From NCBI RefSeq assembly GCF_000026225.1, contig NC_011740.1, positions 1,798,001-1,862,000 on the forward strand: 64,000 nucleotides of DNA. Direction: 5' to 3'. The notes below the pieces were generated by a model that was not told the DNA's origin, ran no database searches, and worked only from the letters and a program-made list of their open reading frames with translations. Below, in pieces: positions 55,355 through 64,000 of the stretch. The position numbers and the translations under genes are program-made. Each line of letters begins with the position of its first letter. Position 1 is the first letter of the stretch. Origin of the DNA: Escherichia fergusonii ATCC 35469. GTDB lineage: Bacteria > Pseudomonadota > Gammaproteobacteria > Enterobacterales > Enterobacteriaceae.

Positions 55355-56725
55355 ATGGAATTATCCTCACTGACCGCCGTTTCCCCTGTCGATGGACGCT
55401 ACGGCGATAAAGTCAGCGCGCTGCGCGGGATTTTCAGCGAATATGGTTTGCTGAAATTCCGTGTACAAGTTGAAGTACGTTGGCTGCAAAAACTGGCCGC
55501 GCACGCAGCGATCAAGGAAGTTCCTGCTTTTGCTGCCGACGCAATCGGTTACCTTGATGCAATTGTCGCCAGTTTCAGCGAAGAGGATGCAGCACGCATC
55601 AAAACCATCGAGCGTACAACTAACCACGACGTTAAAGCGGTTGAGTATTTCCTGAAAGAAAAAGTGGCGGATATCCCGGAACTGCACGCAGTTTCTGAAT
55701 TCATCCACTTTGCCTGTACTTCGGAAGATATCAATAACCTCTCCCACGCGTTGATGCTGAAAACCGCGCGTGATGAAGTGATCCTGCCATACTGGCGTCA
55801 ACTGATTGATGGCATTAAAGATCTCGCCGTTCAGTATCGCGATATCCCGCTTCTGTCCCGTACCCACGGTCAGCCAGCCACGCCGTCAACCATCGGTAAA
55901 GAGATGGCAAACGTTGCCTACCGCATGGAACGTCAGTACCGCCAGCTTAATCAGGTGGAGATCCTCGGCAAAATCAACGGCGCTGTCGGCAACTATAATG
56001 CCCACATCGCGGCTTACCCGGAAGTTGACTGGCATCAGTTCAGCGAAGAGTTCGTCACCTCGCTGGGTATTCAGTGGAACCCGTACACTACCCAGATCGA
56101 ACCGCACGACTACATTGCCGAACTGTTTGATTGCGTTGCGCGCTTCAACACTATTCTGATCGACTTTGACCGTGACGTCTGGGGTTATATCGCCCTTAAC
56201 CACTTCAAACAGAAAACCATTGCTGGTGAGATTGGTTCTTCTACCATGCCGCATAAAGTTAACCCGATCGACTTCGAAAACTCCGAAGGTAATCTGGGGC
56301 TTTCCAACGCGGTATTGCAGCACCTGGCAAGCAAACTGCCGGTTTCCCGCTGGCAGCGTGACCTGACCGACTCTACCGTGCTGCGTAACCTCGGCGTGGG
56401 TATCGGTTATGCGCTGATTGCGTATCAATCCACCCTGAAAGGCGTGAGCAAACTGGAAGTGAACCGTGACCATCTGCTGGATGAGCTGGATCACAACTGG
56501 GAAGTGCTGGCTGAGCCAATCCAGACAGTTATGCGTCGCTATGGCATCGAAAAACCGTACGAGAAGTTGAAAGAGCTGACTCGCGGTAAGCGCGTTGACG
56601 CCGAAGGCATGAAGCAATTTATCGACGGTCTGGCGTTGCCGGAAGAAGAAAAAGCACGCCTGAAAGCGATGACGCCGGCTAACTATATTGGTCGCGCCAT
56701 CACCATGGTTGATGAACTGAAATAA
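55355..56725 (+). CDS. purB: Adenylosuccinate lyase
   Basis: Catalyses two steps of purine synthesis: SAICAR to AICAR plus fumarate, and adenylosuccinate to AMP plus fumarate. The 456 residues match K-12. The fumarase-superfamily signature loop is GSSTMPHKVNPIDFEN (about 294-309), containing the catalytic Ser. The His regions are TSEDINNLSHA and RTHGQPATPSTIGKE. A PurR operator lies inside codons 62-67. A REP-like hairpin follows the gene. Confidence 0.98.
   Translation: MELSSLTAVSPVDGRYGDKVSALRGIFSEYGLLKFRVQVEVRWLQKLAAHAAIKEVPAFAADAIGYLDAIVASFSEEDAARIKTIERTTNHDVKAVEYFLKEKVADIPELHAVSEFIHFACTSEDINNLSHALMLKTARDEVILPYWRQLIDGIKDLAVQYRDIPLLSRTHGQPATPSTIGKEMANVAYRMERQYRQLNQVEILGKINGAVGNYNAHIAAYPEVDWHQFSEEFVTSLGIQWNPYTTQIEPHDYIAELFDCVARFNTILIDFDRDVWGYIALNHFKQKTIAGEIGSSTMPHKVNPIDFENSEGNLGLSNAVLQHLASKLPVSRWQRDLTDSTVLRNLGVGIGYALIAYQSTLKGVSKLEVNRDHLLDELDHNWEVLAEPIQTVMRRYGIEKPYEKLKELTRGKRVDAEGMKQFIDGLALPEEEKARLKAMTPANYIGRAITMVDELK
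55539..55554. promoter_or_regulatory. Intragenic PurR operator in purB
   Basis: ACGCAATCGGTTACCT matches the PurR consensus ACGCAAnCGnTTnCnT at every fixed position. It covers codons 62-67 of purB, exactly where the K-12 gene has a PurR site that works as a transcription roadblock. Confidence 0.9.
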
Positions 56726-56738
56726 GCCTTAAATCAGT

Positions 56739-56761
56739 GCCGGATGGCGATGCTGTCCGGC
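56739..56761. terminator. REP-like hairpin after purB
   Basis: GCCGGA/TCCGGC inverted repeat with inner sequence GGCGATGC, 13 bases after the purB stop. It resembles a REP half-unit more than a simple terminator, although a T-rich stretch follows about 20 bases later. Confidence 0.6.
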
Positions 56762-56813
56762 CTGCTTATTAAAAATCCATTTTTTATTTTTTCACTTTAC
56801 CTCCCTTCCCGCT

Positions 56814-56830
56814 GGTTTATTGAATGTTTA
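56814..56830 (+). promoter_or_regulatory. PhoP box of the phoPQ promoter
   Basis: GGTTTA-TTGAA-TGTTTA matches the PhoP direct repeat (T/G)GTTTA-N5-(T/G)GTTTA. A CATAAT -10 element lies 12 bases downstream (56843-56848), the spacing seen at PhoP-activated promoters. It indicates positive autoregulation of phoPQ at low magnesium. Confidence 0.9.
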
Positions 56831-56890
56831 CCCCCACAAACACATAATCGCGTTACACTAATTTCATAATTAAGACAGGGAGAAATAAAA

Positions 56891-57562
56891 ATGCGTGTGT
56901 TGGTTGTCGAAGATAATCCATTGTTGCGTCATCACCTGAAAGTACAGCTTCAGGATGCCGGACATCAGGTCGACGATGCGGAGGATGCTAAAGAGGCTGA
57001 TTATTTCCTTAATGAGCATGAACCAGATATCGCAATTATCGATCTTGGTCTTCCCGATGAAGATGGTCTTTCATTGATTCGTCGCTGGCGTAGTAATGAT
57101 ATTTCACTGCCTGTTCTGGTATTAACCGCCCGTGAAGGCTGGCAGGATAAAGTGGAAGTGTTGAGTGCCGGGGCAGATGATTACGTCACCAAACCGTTTC
57201 ATATTGAAGAGGTGATTGCCCGTATGCAGGCATTACTGCGCCGTAATAGTGGTCTTGCCTCTCAGGTAATCTCCTTGCCACCATTCCAGGTTGATCTCTC
57301 CCGCCGGGAATTATCAATCAATAATGAGATCATTAAACTTACCGCTTTTGAATACACCATTATGGAAACGTTGATTCGTAATAATGGCAAAGTGGTGAGT
57401 AAAGACTCATTAATGTTGCAACTCTACCCGGATGCAGAATTACGTGAAAGCCACACTATTGATGTATTAATGGGGCGACTACGTAAAAAAATTCAGGCCC
57501 AGTATCCGGATGAGGTCATTACCACTGTGCGTGGTCAGGGATATTTATTCGAACTTCACTGA
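56891..57562 (+). CDS. phoP: Two-component response regulator PhoP
   Basis: OmpR-family DNA-binding regulator activated by PhoQ at low Mg2+, acid pH or antimicrobial peptides. The 223 residues have a receiver domain at about 1-116, with phospho-acceptor Asp51 in DIAIIDLGLPDEDG, Thr in VLTAREGW and Lys in DDYVTKPF. A winged-helix effector domain covers about 125-222. A PhoP box lies about 60 bases upstream. Its stop overlaps the phoQ ATG by one base (TGATG). Confidence 0.98.
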   Translation: MRVLVVEDNPLLRHHLKVQLQDAGHQVDDAEDAKEADYFLNEHEPDIAIIDLGLPDEDGLSLIRRWRSNDISLPVLVLTAREGWQDKVEVLSAGADDYVTKPFHIEEVIARMQALLRRNSGLASQVISLPPFQVDLSRRELSINNEIIKLTAFEYTIMETLIRNNGKVVSKDSLMLQLYPDAELRESHTIDVLMGRLRKKIQAQYPDEVITTVRGQGYLFELH

Positions 57563-59022
57563 TGAAAAAACTATTGCGTCATATTTTTCCCCTGTCGTTA
57601 CGGCTGCGTTTTTTGCTGGCAACGGCAGCGGTTGTTCTGGTGCTTTCACTGGCTTATGGCATGGTGGCACTTATTGGCTATAGCGTCAGTTTCGATAAAA
57701 CGACCTTCCGCCTGTTGCGCGGTGAAAGTAATCTTTTCTATACGCTTGCCAAATGGGACGACAACCAGTTGCATGTTGAGTTGCCGGAGAATATTGACCG
57801 GCAAAGTCCAACGATGTCGATCATTTATGATGAAAATGGCAAATTGCTTTGGGCGCAACGCAATGTACCGTGGTTAATTAAACAGATTCGACCGGAGTGG
57901 TTAAAAACAAACGGTTTTCATGAAATCGAAACGGATGTTAATTCCACCAGCAGTTTACTGACTAAAGATCACAGCGTTCAGGAGCAGCTTAATGAAGTAC
58001 GGGAAGATGATAGTGACGCCGAAATGACGCATTCGGTGGCGGTAAATGTGTATCCGGCAACCGCGCAAATGCCGCAGTTGACGATTGTGGTGGTGGACAC
58101 TGTTCCCGTAGAACTTAAACGTTCTTATATGGTGTGGAGCTGGTTTGTCTATGTGTTGATAGCAAACCTGTTACTGGTAATTCCTCTTCTTTGGGTCGCC
58201 GCATGGTGGAGTTTGCGTCCAATTGAAGCGCTGGCCCGTGAGGTGCATGAACTGGAAGAGCATCACCGCGAAATGCTCAATCCCGATACCACCCGTGAGC
58301 TCACCAGTCTGGTGCGCAATCTTAACCGCCTGTTAAAAAGCGAACGTGAACGTTATGACAAATACCGCACCACGCTCACAGACCTTACCCATAGCCTGAA
58401 AACGCCTCTCGCTGTTTTACAAAGCACCTTGCGCTCTCTGCGTAACGGAAAAATGACCGTCAATGATGCTGAACCCATAATGCTGGAACAAATCAGCCGT
58501 ATTTCGCAGCAAATTGGTTATTATTTACACCGAGCGAATATGCGCGGCGGCGGATTACTCAGCCGGGAGCTACATCCTGTCGCGCCGCTGTTGGATAATC
58601 TCATTTGTGCATTAAATAAGGTTTATCAGCGTAAAGGGGTGACAATAACTGTCGATATTTCCCCAGAAATCAGTTTTGTGGGCGAGAAAAATGATTTTGT
58701 CGAAGTCATGGGAAATGTGCTCGATAACGCCTGCAAATATTGTCTTGAGTTTGTTGAGATTTCCGCCCGCCTGACTGATGATGCGTTGCATATCATTGTG
58801 GAAGATGATGGCCCTGGTATCCCACCTGAGAAACGAGAAATGGTGTTTGATCGCGGGCAACGAGTCGATACCCTTCGTCCTGGTCAGGGGGTTGGACTGG
58901 CTGTGGCACGCGAGATCACCGAACAGTATGATGGGCAAATCATAGCCGGAGAAAGCCTACCTGGCGGTGCCAGAATGGAGGTCATTTTTGGACGTCAGCA
59001 AGCAGGTCAGAAAAATGATTAA
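57562..59022 (+). CDS. phoQ: Sensor histidine kinase PhoQ
   Basis: Inner-membrane sensor of divalent cations, acid and cationic peptides. The 486 residues have a first membrane helix at about 17-37 and a periplasmic PAS-like domain to about 190 with the acidic patch (EDDSDAEM, about 149-156). A second helix at about 195-215 and a HAMP domain follow. The phospho-acceptor His277 lies in DLTHSLKTPLAVLQ, and the ATPase domain has N (GNVLDNACKY) and G (EDDGPGIPPE; GQGVGLAVA) boxes. Translationally coupled to phoP. Confidence 0.98.
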   Translation: MKKLLRHIFPLSLRLRFLLATAAVVLVLSLAYGMVALIGYSVSFDKTTFRLLRGESNLFYTLAKWDDNQLHVELPENIDRQSPTMSIIYDENGKLLWAQRNVPWLIKQIRPEWLKTNGFHEIETDVNSTSSLLTKDHSVQEQLNEVREDDSDAEMTHSVAVNVYPATAQMPQLTIVVVDTVPVELKRSYMVWSWFVYVLIANLLLVIPLLWVAAWWSLRPIEALAREVHELEEHHREMLNPDTTRELTSLVRNLNRLLKSERERYDKYRTTLTDLTHSLKTPLAVLQSTLRSLRNGKMTVNDAEPIMLEQISRISQQIGYYLHRANMRGGGLLSRELHPVAPLLDNLICALNKVYQRKGVTITVDISPEISFVGEKNDFVEVMGNVLDNACKYCLEFVEISARLTDDALHIIVEDDGPGIPPEKREMVFDRGQRVDTLRPGQGVGLAVAREITEQYDGQIIAGESLPGGARMEVIFGRQQAGQKND

Positions 59023-59111
59023 CCTGCATGTAATAAATATGAGCAGATTGCCCTAATAAGGTTAAGCATCCGTTATAATCGCTGACAGATATCAGTCTGT
59101 GGATGCTCATT

Positions 59112-60233
59112 ATGGAATACCAATTAACCCTCAACTGGCCCGATTTTCTGCAACATCACTGGCAAAAGCGCCCGGTGGTGATAAAACGCGGCTTTAATAA
59201 CTTCATCGATCCTATCTCCCCGGACGAACTGGCTGGGCTGGCGATGGAAAGTGAAGTCGATAGCCGTCTTGTAAATAATCTCGATGGCAAATGGCAAGTC
59301 AGTCACGGTCCTTTTGAAAGCTATGATCATTTGGGTGAAACCAACTGGTCACTGCTGGTACAAGCCGTCAACCACTGGCATGAGCCTACAGCCGCGCTGA
59401 TGCGGCCCTTCCGCGAGCTACCGGACTGGCGTATTGACGATCTCATGATCTCCTTTTCGGTGCCTGGCGGCGGTGTTGGCCCCCATCTCGATCAATATGA
59501 TGTGTTTATCATTCAGGGCACGGGGCGTCGTCGTTGGCGTGTTGGCGAAAAACTGCCGATGAAGCAACATTGCCCACACCCTGACCTGCTGCAGGTGGAA
59601 CCATTCGAAGCGATTATTGATGAAGAACTGGAACCAGGCGATATCCTGTACATTCCACCAGGATTTCCGCATGAAGGCTATGCGCTGGAAAACGCCATGA
59701 ACTACTCTGTTGGTTTTCGTGCGCCAAATACCCGTGAGCTAATTAGCGGTTTTGCTGATTATGTACTGCAACGTGATCTTGGCGGTAATTACTACAGTGA
59801 TCCTGATCTGCCTTCCCGTAGCCACCCTGCCGATATCCTGCCTCAGGAGATGGATAAACTGCGCGGAATGATGCTTGATCTCATCAATCAGCCGGAGCAT
59901 TTCTCCCAGTGGTTTGGTGAGTTTATTTCTCAGTCACGTCATGAGTTGGATGTTGCACCGCCGGAACCGCCTTACCAACCCGATGAGATTTACGATGCGC
60001 TTTCCCAGGGCGAGTCATTAGTCCGTCTTGGTGGTCTGCGGGTATTACGTATTGGCGATGATGTCTTTGCCAATGGCGAGAAAATTGACACTCCACATCG
60101 CCAGGCACTGGATGCTCTGGCCAGTCATATTGTCCTGACAGCCGATAACTTCGGCGATGCGCTGGAAGATCCCTCTTTCCTTGCTATGCTGGCAGCACTG
60201 GTAAATAGCGGTTACTGGTTCTTCGAAGGGTAA
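59112..60233 (+). CDS. roxA: Ribosomal protein uL16 arginine hydroxylase RoxA (YcfD)
   Basis: JmjC-type 2-oxoglutarate and Fe(II)-dependent oxygenase that hydroxylates Arg81 of ribosomal protein L16. From ATG 59112 it has 373 residues as in K-12; the open frame has another ATG three codons earlier. The iron facial triad is visible as H and D in GPHLDQYDVF (about 122-131) and H in PGFPHEGYAL (about 183-192). A C-terminal dimerisation and winged-helix part follows. In K-12 the neighbour on this side is pepT; here it is yeaE, so the gene order breaks right after roxA. Confidence 0.96.
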   Translation: MEYQLTLNWPDFLQHHWQKRPVVIKRGFNNFIDPISPDELAGLAMESEVDSRLVNNLDGKWQVSHGPFESYDHLGETNWSLLVQAVNHWHEPTAALMRPFRELPDWRIDDLMISFSVPGGGVGPHLDQYDVFIIQGTGRRRWRVGEKLPMKQHCPHPDLLQVEPFEAIIDEELEPGDILYIPPGFPHEGYALENAMNYSVGFRAPNTRELISGFADYVLQRDLGGNYYSDPDLPSRSHPADILPQEMDKLRGMMLDLINQPEHFSQWFGEFISQSRHELDVAPPEPPYQPDEIYDALSQGESLVRLGGLRVLRIGDDVFANGEKIDTPHRQALDALASHIVLTADNFGDALEDPSFLAMLAALVNSGYWFFEG

Positions 60234-60268
60234 AAAAATGCCTGAGCATCTTTACTGGGCTCAGGCAT
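60232..60268 (-). terminator. Terminator between roxA and yeaE
   Basis: Perfect 10-base stem ATGCCTGAGC/GCTCAGGCAT with an 11-base loop. On the minus strand it is followed by seven T residues, so it ends yeaE transcripts. It may also stop roxA. It sits at the gene-order break. Confidence 0.88.
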
Positions 60269-60281
60269 ATCTTATCTCCAG

Positions 60282-61136
60282 TCACACCATATCCAGTGCC
60301 GTTTTGCCTTGCGGTGCTGGAAAAGCTTTATCTAATAACGTTAATTCTTCACTGGAAAGTGTCAAATCCAGTGCCGCAGCATTCTGTTTAACGTGGTCTA
60401 CCGTTGCCGCTTTCGGAATAGCCATCACGCCCTGGTGGCTGATCACCCATGCCAGTAAAATTTGCGCCGCCGTGGCGCTATGCCTGTGGGCAATATCAAT
60501 AACCACGGGGTGATTAAACAAGCCATTTCGTAGCCGTCCGGCTTGTGCTAATGGACTGTACGCCATTACTGGCATATGTTGCTGCTGGCACCATGGAAGG
60601 AGATCATATTCGATCCCGCGTGAACCGAGATGATAAAGCACCTGGTTAGTGGCGCATTGCTTACCCCCTGTGGTCTGCCACAACGCCTGCATATCAGCAT
60701 AATCGAGATTAGAAACACCCCAACGACAGATTTTCCCTTGCGCGATAAGCGTTTCCATTGCATCCACAGTTTCTTCAAATGTGAAACTGCCTGACCAGTG
60801 CAGCAAATAAAGATCAAGATATTCGGTATTCAGACGATGCAGACTATTTTCACAAGCTGCAATGGCTTTTTTGCCACCCGCATTCCACGGATAAACTTTA
60901 GAAACGAGGAATACGTTATCACGCAGACCCGTCAGCGCTTCGCCAACCACCTTTTCGGCACCGCCGTCAGCATACATTTCTGCGGTATCAATCAGCGTTA
61001 ACCCCAGCTCAATGCCCGCACGCAGTGCAGCGACTTCCTCTTTGCGCTTGCCTGCATCCTCGCCCATATACCAGGTTCCCTGACCCATTGCTGGCAAAGA
61101 TGCTCCACCACTAAAAAGAATCGATTTCTTTTGCAT
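60282..61136 (-). CDS. yeaE: Aldo-keto reductase YeaE (methylglyoxal reductase)
   Basis: NADPH-dependent aldo-keto reductase, 284 residues from ATG 61136 (MQKKSILFSGGASLPAMGQGTW), as in K-12, where it reduces methylglyoxal. The catalytic tetrad Asp-Tyr-Lys-His is visible in LIDTAEMYADGG (about 43-54), SKVYPW (about 78-83) and LYLLHWSGSF (about 111-120). The coenzyme region AIPKAATVDHVKQN is near the C-terminus. It is followed on the same strand by a terminator. K-12 has yeaD and gapA beyond it, which are not here. Confidence 0.95.
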   Translation of the reverse strand: MQKKSILFSGGASLPAMGQGTWYMGEDAGKRKEEVAALRAGIELGLTLIDTAEMYADGGAEKVVGEALTGLRDNVFLVSKVYPWNAGGKKAIAACENSLHRLNTEYLDLYLLHWSGSFTFEETVDAMETLIAQGKICRWGVSNLDYADMQALWQTTGGKQCATNQVLYHLGSRGIEYDLLPWCQQQHMPVMAYSPLAQAGRLRNGLFNHPVVIDIAHRHSATAAQILLAWVISHQGVMAIPKAATVDHVKQNAAALDLTLSSEELTLLDKAFPAPQGKTALDMV

Positions 61137-61170
61137 CACATCCTCCTTGTTTATGCACCACCGTAATGCA

Positions 61171-61193
61171 AAACAGGGCATGACGCCCTGTTT
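61171..61193. terminator. Terminator between mipA and yeaE
   Basis: Perfect stem AAACAGGGC/GCCCTGTTT with a 5-base loop flanked by A-rich and T-rich runs, 33 bases beyond the mipA stop. It should end mipA transcripts on the minus strand. Confidence 0.85.
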
Positions 61194-61225
61194 TTATGCA
61201 TAAAATGCGCTTTGGAGGAGCACAA

Positions 61226-61972
61226 TCAGAATTTGTACGTGATCCCGGCAGAAATCAGACCAGTCCAGGATTTATCCACCATCGGGCTGTCGGTGACTTC
61301 GTCAGACAGGCGAGTGTAACGTGCTGAACCGTAAACGCTCCAGTCACCAGTGAAATTGTAGTTGGCGCTCAGTTCGAGGTACGGGCTCCAGCTATCGTTC
61401 GGGTTATAGCCGCGCAGACCACTGCGGGCAGACTCTTTGCGCGAAACACCGTAGTAGTATTCGTTCTGGTTTTCGCTGTTCCACTGAACACCGATACCCG
61501 GCGTCAGGGTCAGGCCACCGTTGGTGTAACGATAAAGCCAGGCAAGATCCCAGACCAGTCCATTGCTGTTATCCAGAGTGTCACCGGCAATGGTAGTACG
61601 CAGGTAACCATACTGGGTGAAGTGGGCATAAGAGAGACCTGCCATCATGGTGCTCTTACGATCTTCCAGACGACGCATTTGGTGATCACCACTGTCTTTC
61701 GCTTTGAAATAGAGCGGAGACCAGTAAGCAGTTACCGAGAGTTTATCCGTCGCGTCATTCCACAGGTAGTAACCACCACCTAAACCACGAAACCAGAAGT
61801 TATCGCCTTCGTAGTTAATGACCGGAACCGGGTACACGTCAGTGTCATAATCTTTATATGGGTGCTCAACCACACCTACCCCAGCGCCCAGAGAGAAGTT
61901 GCTTTCAGCCTGCGCCACACCAGCGGACGTTGCGATCAGCACACCAAGTGCCAGAAGTTTGAGTTTGGTCAC
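61226..61972 (-). CDS. mipA: MltA-interacting outer-membrane protein MipA
   Basis: Outer-membrane beta-barrel of 248 residues that links the lytic transglycosylase MltA to PBP1B in murein-synthesis complexes. The signal peptide is cleaved after GVAQA (about residue 22). Alternating amphipathic strands run to the C-terminal ITYKF with the terminal Phe of outer-membrane proteins. Start is GTG 61972, as the K-12 N-terminus MTKLKLLALGVLIATSAG is reproduced. Divergent from yeaG, as in K-12. Confidence 0.96.
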   Translation of the reverse strand: MTKLKLLALGVLIATSAGVAQAESNFSLGAGVGVVEHPYKDYDTDVYPVPVINYEGDNFWFRGLGGGYYLWNDATDKLSVTAYWSPLYFKAKDSGDHQMRRLEDRKSTMMAGLSYAHFTQYGYLRTTIAGDTLDNSNGLVWDLAWLYRYTNGGLTLTPGIGVQWNSENQNEYYYGVSRKESARSGLRGYNPNDSWSPYLELSANYNFTGDWSVYGSARYTRLSDEVTDSPMVDKSWTGLISAGITYKF

Positions 61973-62408
61973 AATCTATTATTCCTTAAACCAATGTTTA
62001 CGGGCGGCAAAGTTTACCCGGCAATATGTTTAAACCCAACTATTTTGCGTATTCCTTTAACAAGGTAACTGTCTAATTTCCCTGACAGTGATAACGCGAA
62101 CATGACAGCAGAATGTCAATAATGTGATCAACACCATTTTTCTGAATGTTAGTTATGCATTTTTTACGCTTGAATCGCGCCTATGCCATTGAAACGCATT
62201 TGCAAGTACAGGCAATTTTCTTAATTGCCATCTACGCTTAATTTTAGAAGGCGTATCCAGGAGCACGTTATTCTCTTCGTCATGAAAGTGGCACGAGAGT
62301 TGCTGTTGATTAGCATCAGACGTCGTTCAGTTTACCTCTTCCGGGAGCCTCTACTATTCATATGAACGGCTCTTAACCTGTGCTAAAAAACGAAAGGACG
62401 GCATACCA
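61973..62408. other. mipA/yeaG divergent intergenic region
   Basis: A 436-base region with promoters for both genes, including a sigma-54 promoter for yeaG (62289-62304). No gene is evident. GGACGG-type ribosome binding sequence precedes the yeaG ATG. Confidence 0.6.
62289..62304 (+). promoter_or_regulatory. Sigma-54 promoter of yeaG
   Basis: TGGCAC-GAGAG-TTGCT matches the sigma-54 -24/-12 consensus TGGCAC-N5-TTGCW at every fixed base, about 105 bases upstream of yeaG. yeaGH is nitrogen-regulated (NtrC) in K-12, so induction on nitrogen limitation is expected. Confidence 0.88.
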
Positions 62409-64000
62409 TGAATATATTCGATCACTATCGCCAGCGTTATGAAGCTGCCAAGGACGAAGAGTTCACACTGCAGGAGTTTCTTACCATTTGCCGGCAAGAT
62501 CGCAGTGCATATGCCAATGCGGCAGAGCGGCTACTGATGGCTATTGGTGAGCCAGTCATGGTCGATACGGCCCAGGAACCCAGACTTTCTCGGCTCTTCT
62601 CTAACCGGGTCATCGCACGTTATCCGGCCTTTGAAGAGTTTTACGGCATGGAAGACGCGATTGAACAGATTGTCTCTTATCTGAAACACGCGGCTCAGGG
62701 GCTGGAAGAGAAGAAACAAATCCTGTATCTGCTGGGGCCTGTGGGTGGGGGTAAGTCGTCACTTGCTGAACGACTGAAATCATTAATGCAACGCGTGCCT
62801 ATTTATGTATTGAGCGCCAACGGTGAACGAAGCCCGGTGAACGATCATCCGTTCTGTCTGTTTAATCCACAGGAAGATGCGCAGATTCTTGAAAAAGAGT
62901 ACGGTATTCCGCGTCGCTACCTTGGCACTATTATGTCGCCGTGGGCAGCTAAACGGCTGCATGAATTTGGCGGCGACATCACTAAATTCCGGGTGGTAAA
63001 AGTCTGGCCGTCCATCCTGCAGCAAATCGCCATCGCTAAAACTGAACCTGGCGATGAGAACAACCAGGATATTTCAGCGTTAGTGGGCAAAGTCGATATT
63101 CGTAAACTCGAACACTATGCGCAGAACGATCCAGACGCCTACGGCTATTCCGGTGCACTGTGTCGCGCCAACCAGGGGATTATGGAATTTGTCGAGATGT
63201 TTAAAGCACCGATTAAAGTGCTGCATCCACTGTTAACCGCCACTCAGGAAGGTAACTACAACGGGACGGAAGGTATCTCCGCCCTGCCGTTTAACGGGAT
63301 TATTCTTGCCCACTCGAACGAATCCGAATGGGTCACTTTCCGTAATAACAAGAACAACGAAGCTTTCCTCGACCGCGTTTATATCGTGAAAGTACCGTAT
63401 TGCTTGCGTATTTCCGAAGAGATCAAAATCTACGAGAAATTGCTTAATCATAGTGAACTGACTCACGCCCCGTGTGCGCCTGGCACACTCGAAACACTAT
63501 CACGCTTTTCGATTCTTTCGCGCCTGAAAGAGCCAGAAAACTCCAGTATTTATTCAAAGATGCGGGTTTATGATGGCGAAAGTCTGAAAGACACTGATCC
63601 CAAAGCCAAGTCGTATCAGGAATATCGTGATTACGCAGGCGTTGATGAAGGGATGAACGGTCTGTCCACGCGTTTCGCGTTTAAGATCCTCTCCAGGGTG
63701 TTTAACTTTGACCATGTGGAAGTGGCGGCAAACCCTGTTCATCTGTTCTACGTACTGGAACAACAGATAGAACGCGAGCAGTTCCCCCAGGAGCAGGCAG
63801 AACGCTATCTGGAGTTCCTGAAAGGTTATCTGATTCCGAAATATGCCGAGTTTATCGGTAAAGAGATTCAGACTGCGTATCTTGAATCCTATTCTGAATA
63901 TGGACAGAACATTTTTGACCGTTATGTCACTTATGCAGATTTCTGGATTCAGGATCAGGAGTATCGCGACCCGGATACCGGGCAGTTGTTTGACCGCGAA
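62409..64000 (+). CDS. yeaG: Serine protein kinase YeaG (PrkA family), cut by window end
   Basis: PrkA-family AAA-plus protein kinase expressed in stationary phase and nitrogen starvation, usually with yeaH and the SpoVR protein YcgB. From ATG 62409 (MNIFDHYRQRYEAAKDEEF) 530 codons are present without a stop; K-12 YeaG has 644 residues, so about 114 are missing at the right. The P-loop GPVGGGKSS lies at about residues 111-119 in the N-terminal AAA domain. The C-terminal kinase domain begins near residue 420 and is incomplete. Confidence 0.96.

Noticed and set aside
55886..56617. Minus-strand frame of 243 codons inside purB
   Set aside because: Antisense shadow of a conserved enzyme gene with no family motif.

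Overview
The window is a stretch of enterobacterial chromosome. Almost every gene outside the accessory parts is recognisable as its Escherichia coli K-12 counterpart, in the same order. Several proteins differ noticeably from the K-12 versions I remember: the TreA signal and tail, MinC at 235 rather than 231 residues, and NhaB. Several K-12 blocks are missing and one gene-order break is present. This points to an Escherichia lineage outside typical E. coli, for example E. fergusonii or a cryptic clade. The species call is inference from remembered sequences; no alignment was run.

Layout. Positions 1-12.5 kb: prmC-prfA-hemA on the minus strand, then lolB-ispE-prs, dauA, ychH, pth-ychF, treA and ymgE (translation release, tetrapyrrole start, lipoprotein sorting, isoprenoid and PRPP synthesis, C4-dicarboxylate uptake, peptidyl-tRNA recycling, trehalose use). 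12.5-24.5 kb: ycgR, emtA, ldcA, cvrA, dadX-dadA, ycgB, fadR, nhaB and dsbB (motility brake, murein recycling, cation antiport, alanine catabolism, fatty-acid regulation, disulfide formation). 24.5-28.6 kb: a large inverse autotransporter (intimin/invasin family) sits where K-12 carries umuDC and hlyE. 28.6-32.1 kb: ycgN-ycgM, ycgL and the division-site operon minCDE.

32.1-51 kb is the accessory block between minE and icd. In order it holds a degenerate tRNA-like element, a five-gene Opp/Nik-type ABC importer, a small membrane protein, a classical autotransporter, a periplasmic-type M20 amidohydrolase, pliG, yeeN, a broken ASCH-domain gene and a second inverse autotransporter. These are followed by a glutathione S-transferase gene whose ATG appears to have mutated to ATA, an IS3-family remnant, a PhzF-family gene and the C-terminal half of a lambdoid integrase facing the 3' end of icd. 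Three large surface proteins within 24 kb make this and the dsbB-ycgN interval a surface-adhesin hotspot.

51-60.2 kb returns to the core: icd, rluE, nudJ, mnmA, hflD, purB, phoP-phoQ and roxA. At 60.2 kb the K-12 order breaks. roxA is followed by yeaE, mipA and yeaG (cut by the window end), which lie hundreds of kilobases away in K-12, so a rearrangement junction lies between roxA and yeaE.

Regulatory sites that can be read directly include a FliA (sigma-28) promoter at ycgR, a sigma-54 promoter at yeaG, a PhoP box at phoP, a CRP site upstream of dadA, PurR operators inside ispE (for prs) and inside purB, and many intrinsic terminators. I found no CRISPR array, intact prophage, rRNA or intact canonical tRNA, and no clearly new multi-gene system. 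The most unusual items are the adhesin-rich min-icd block, the tRNA-like element, the start-codon-less GST gene and the roxA/yeaE junction.
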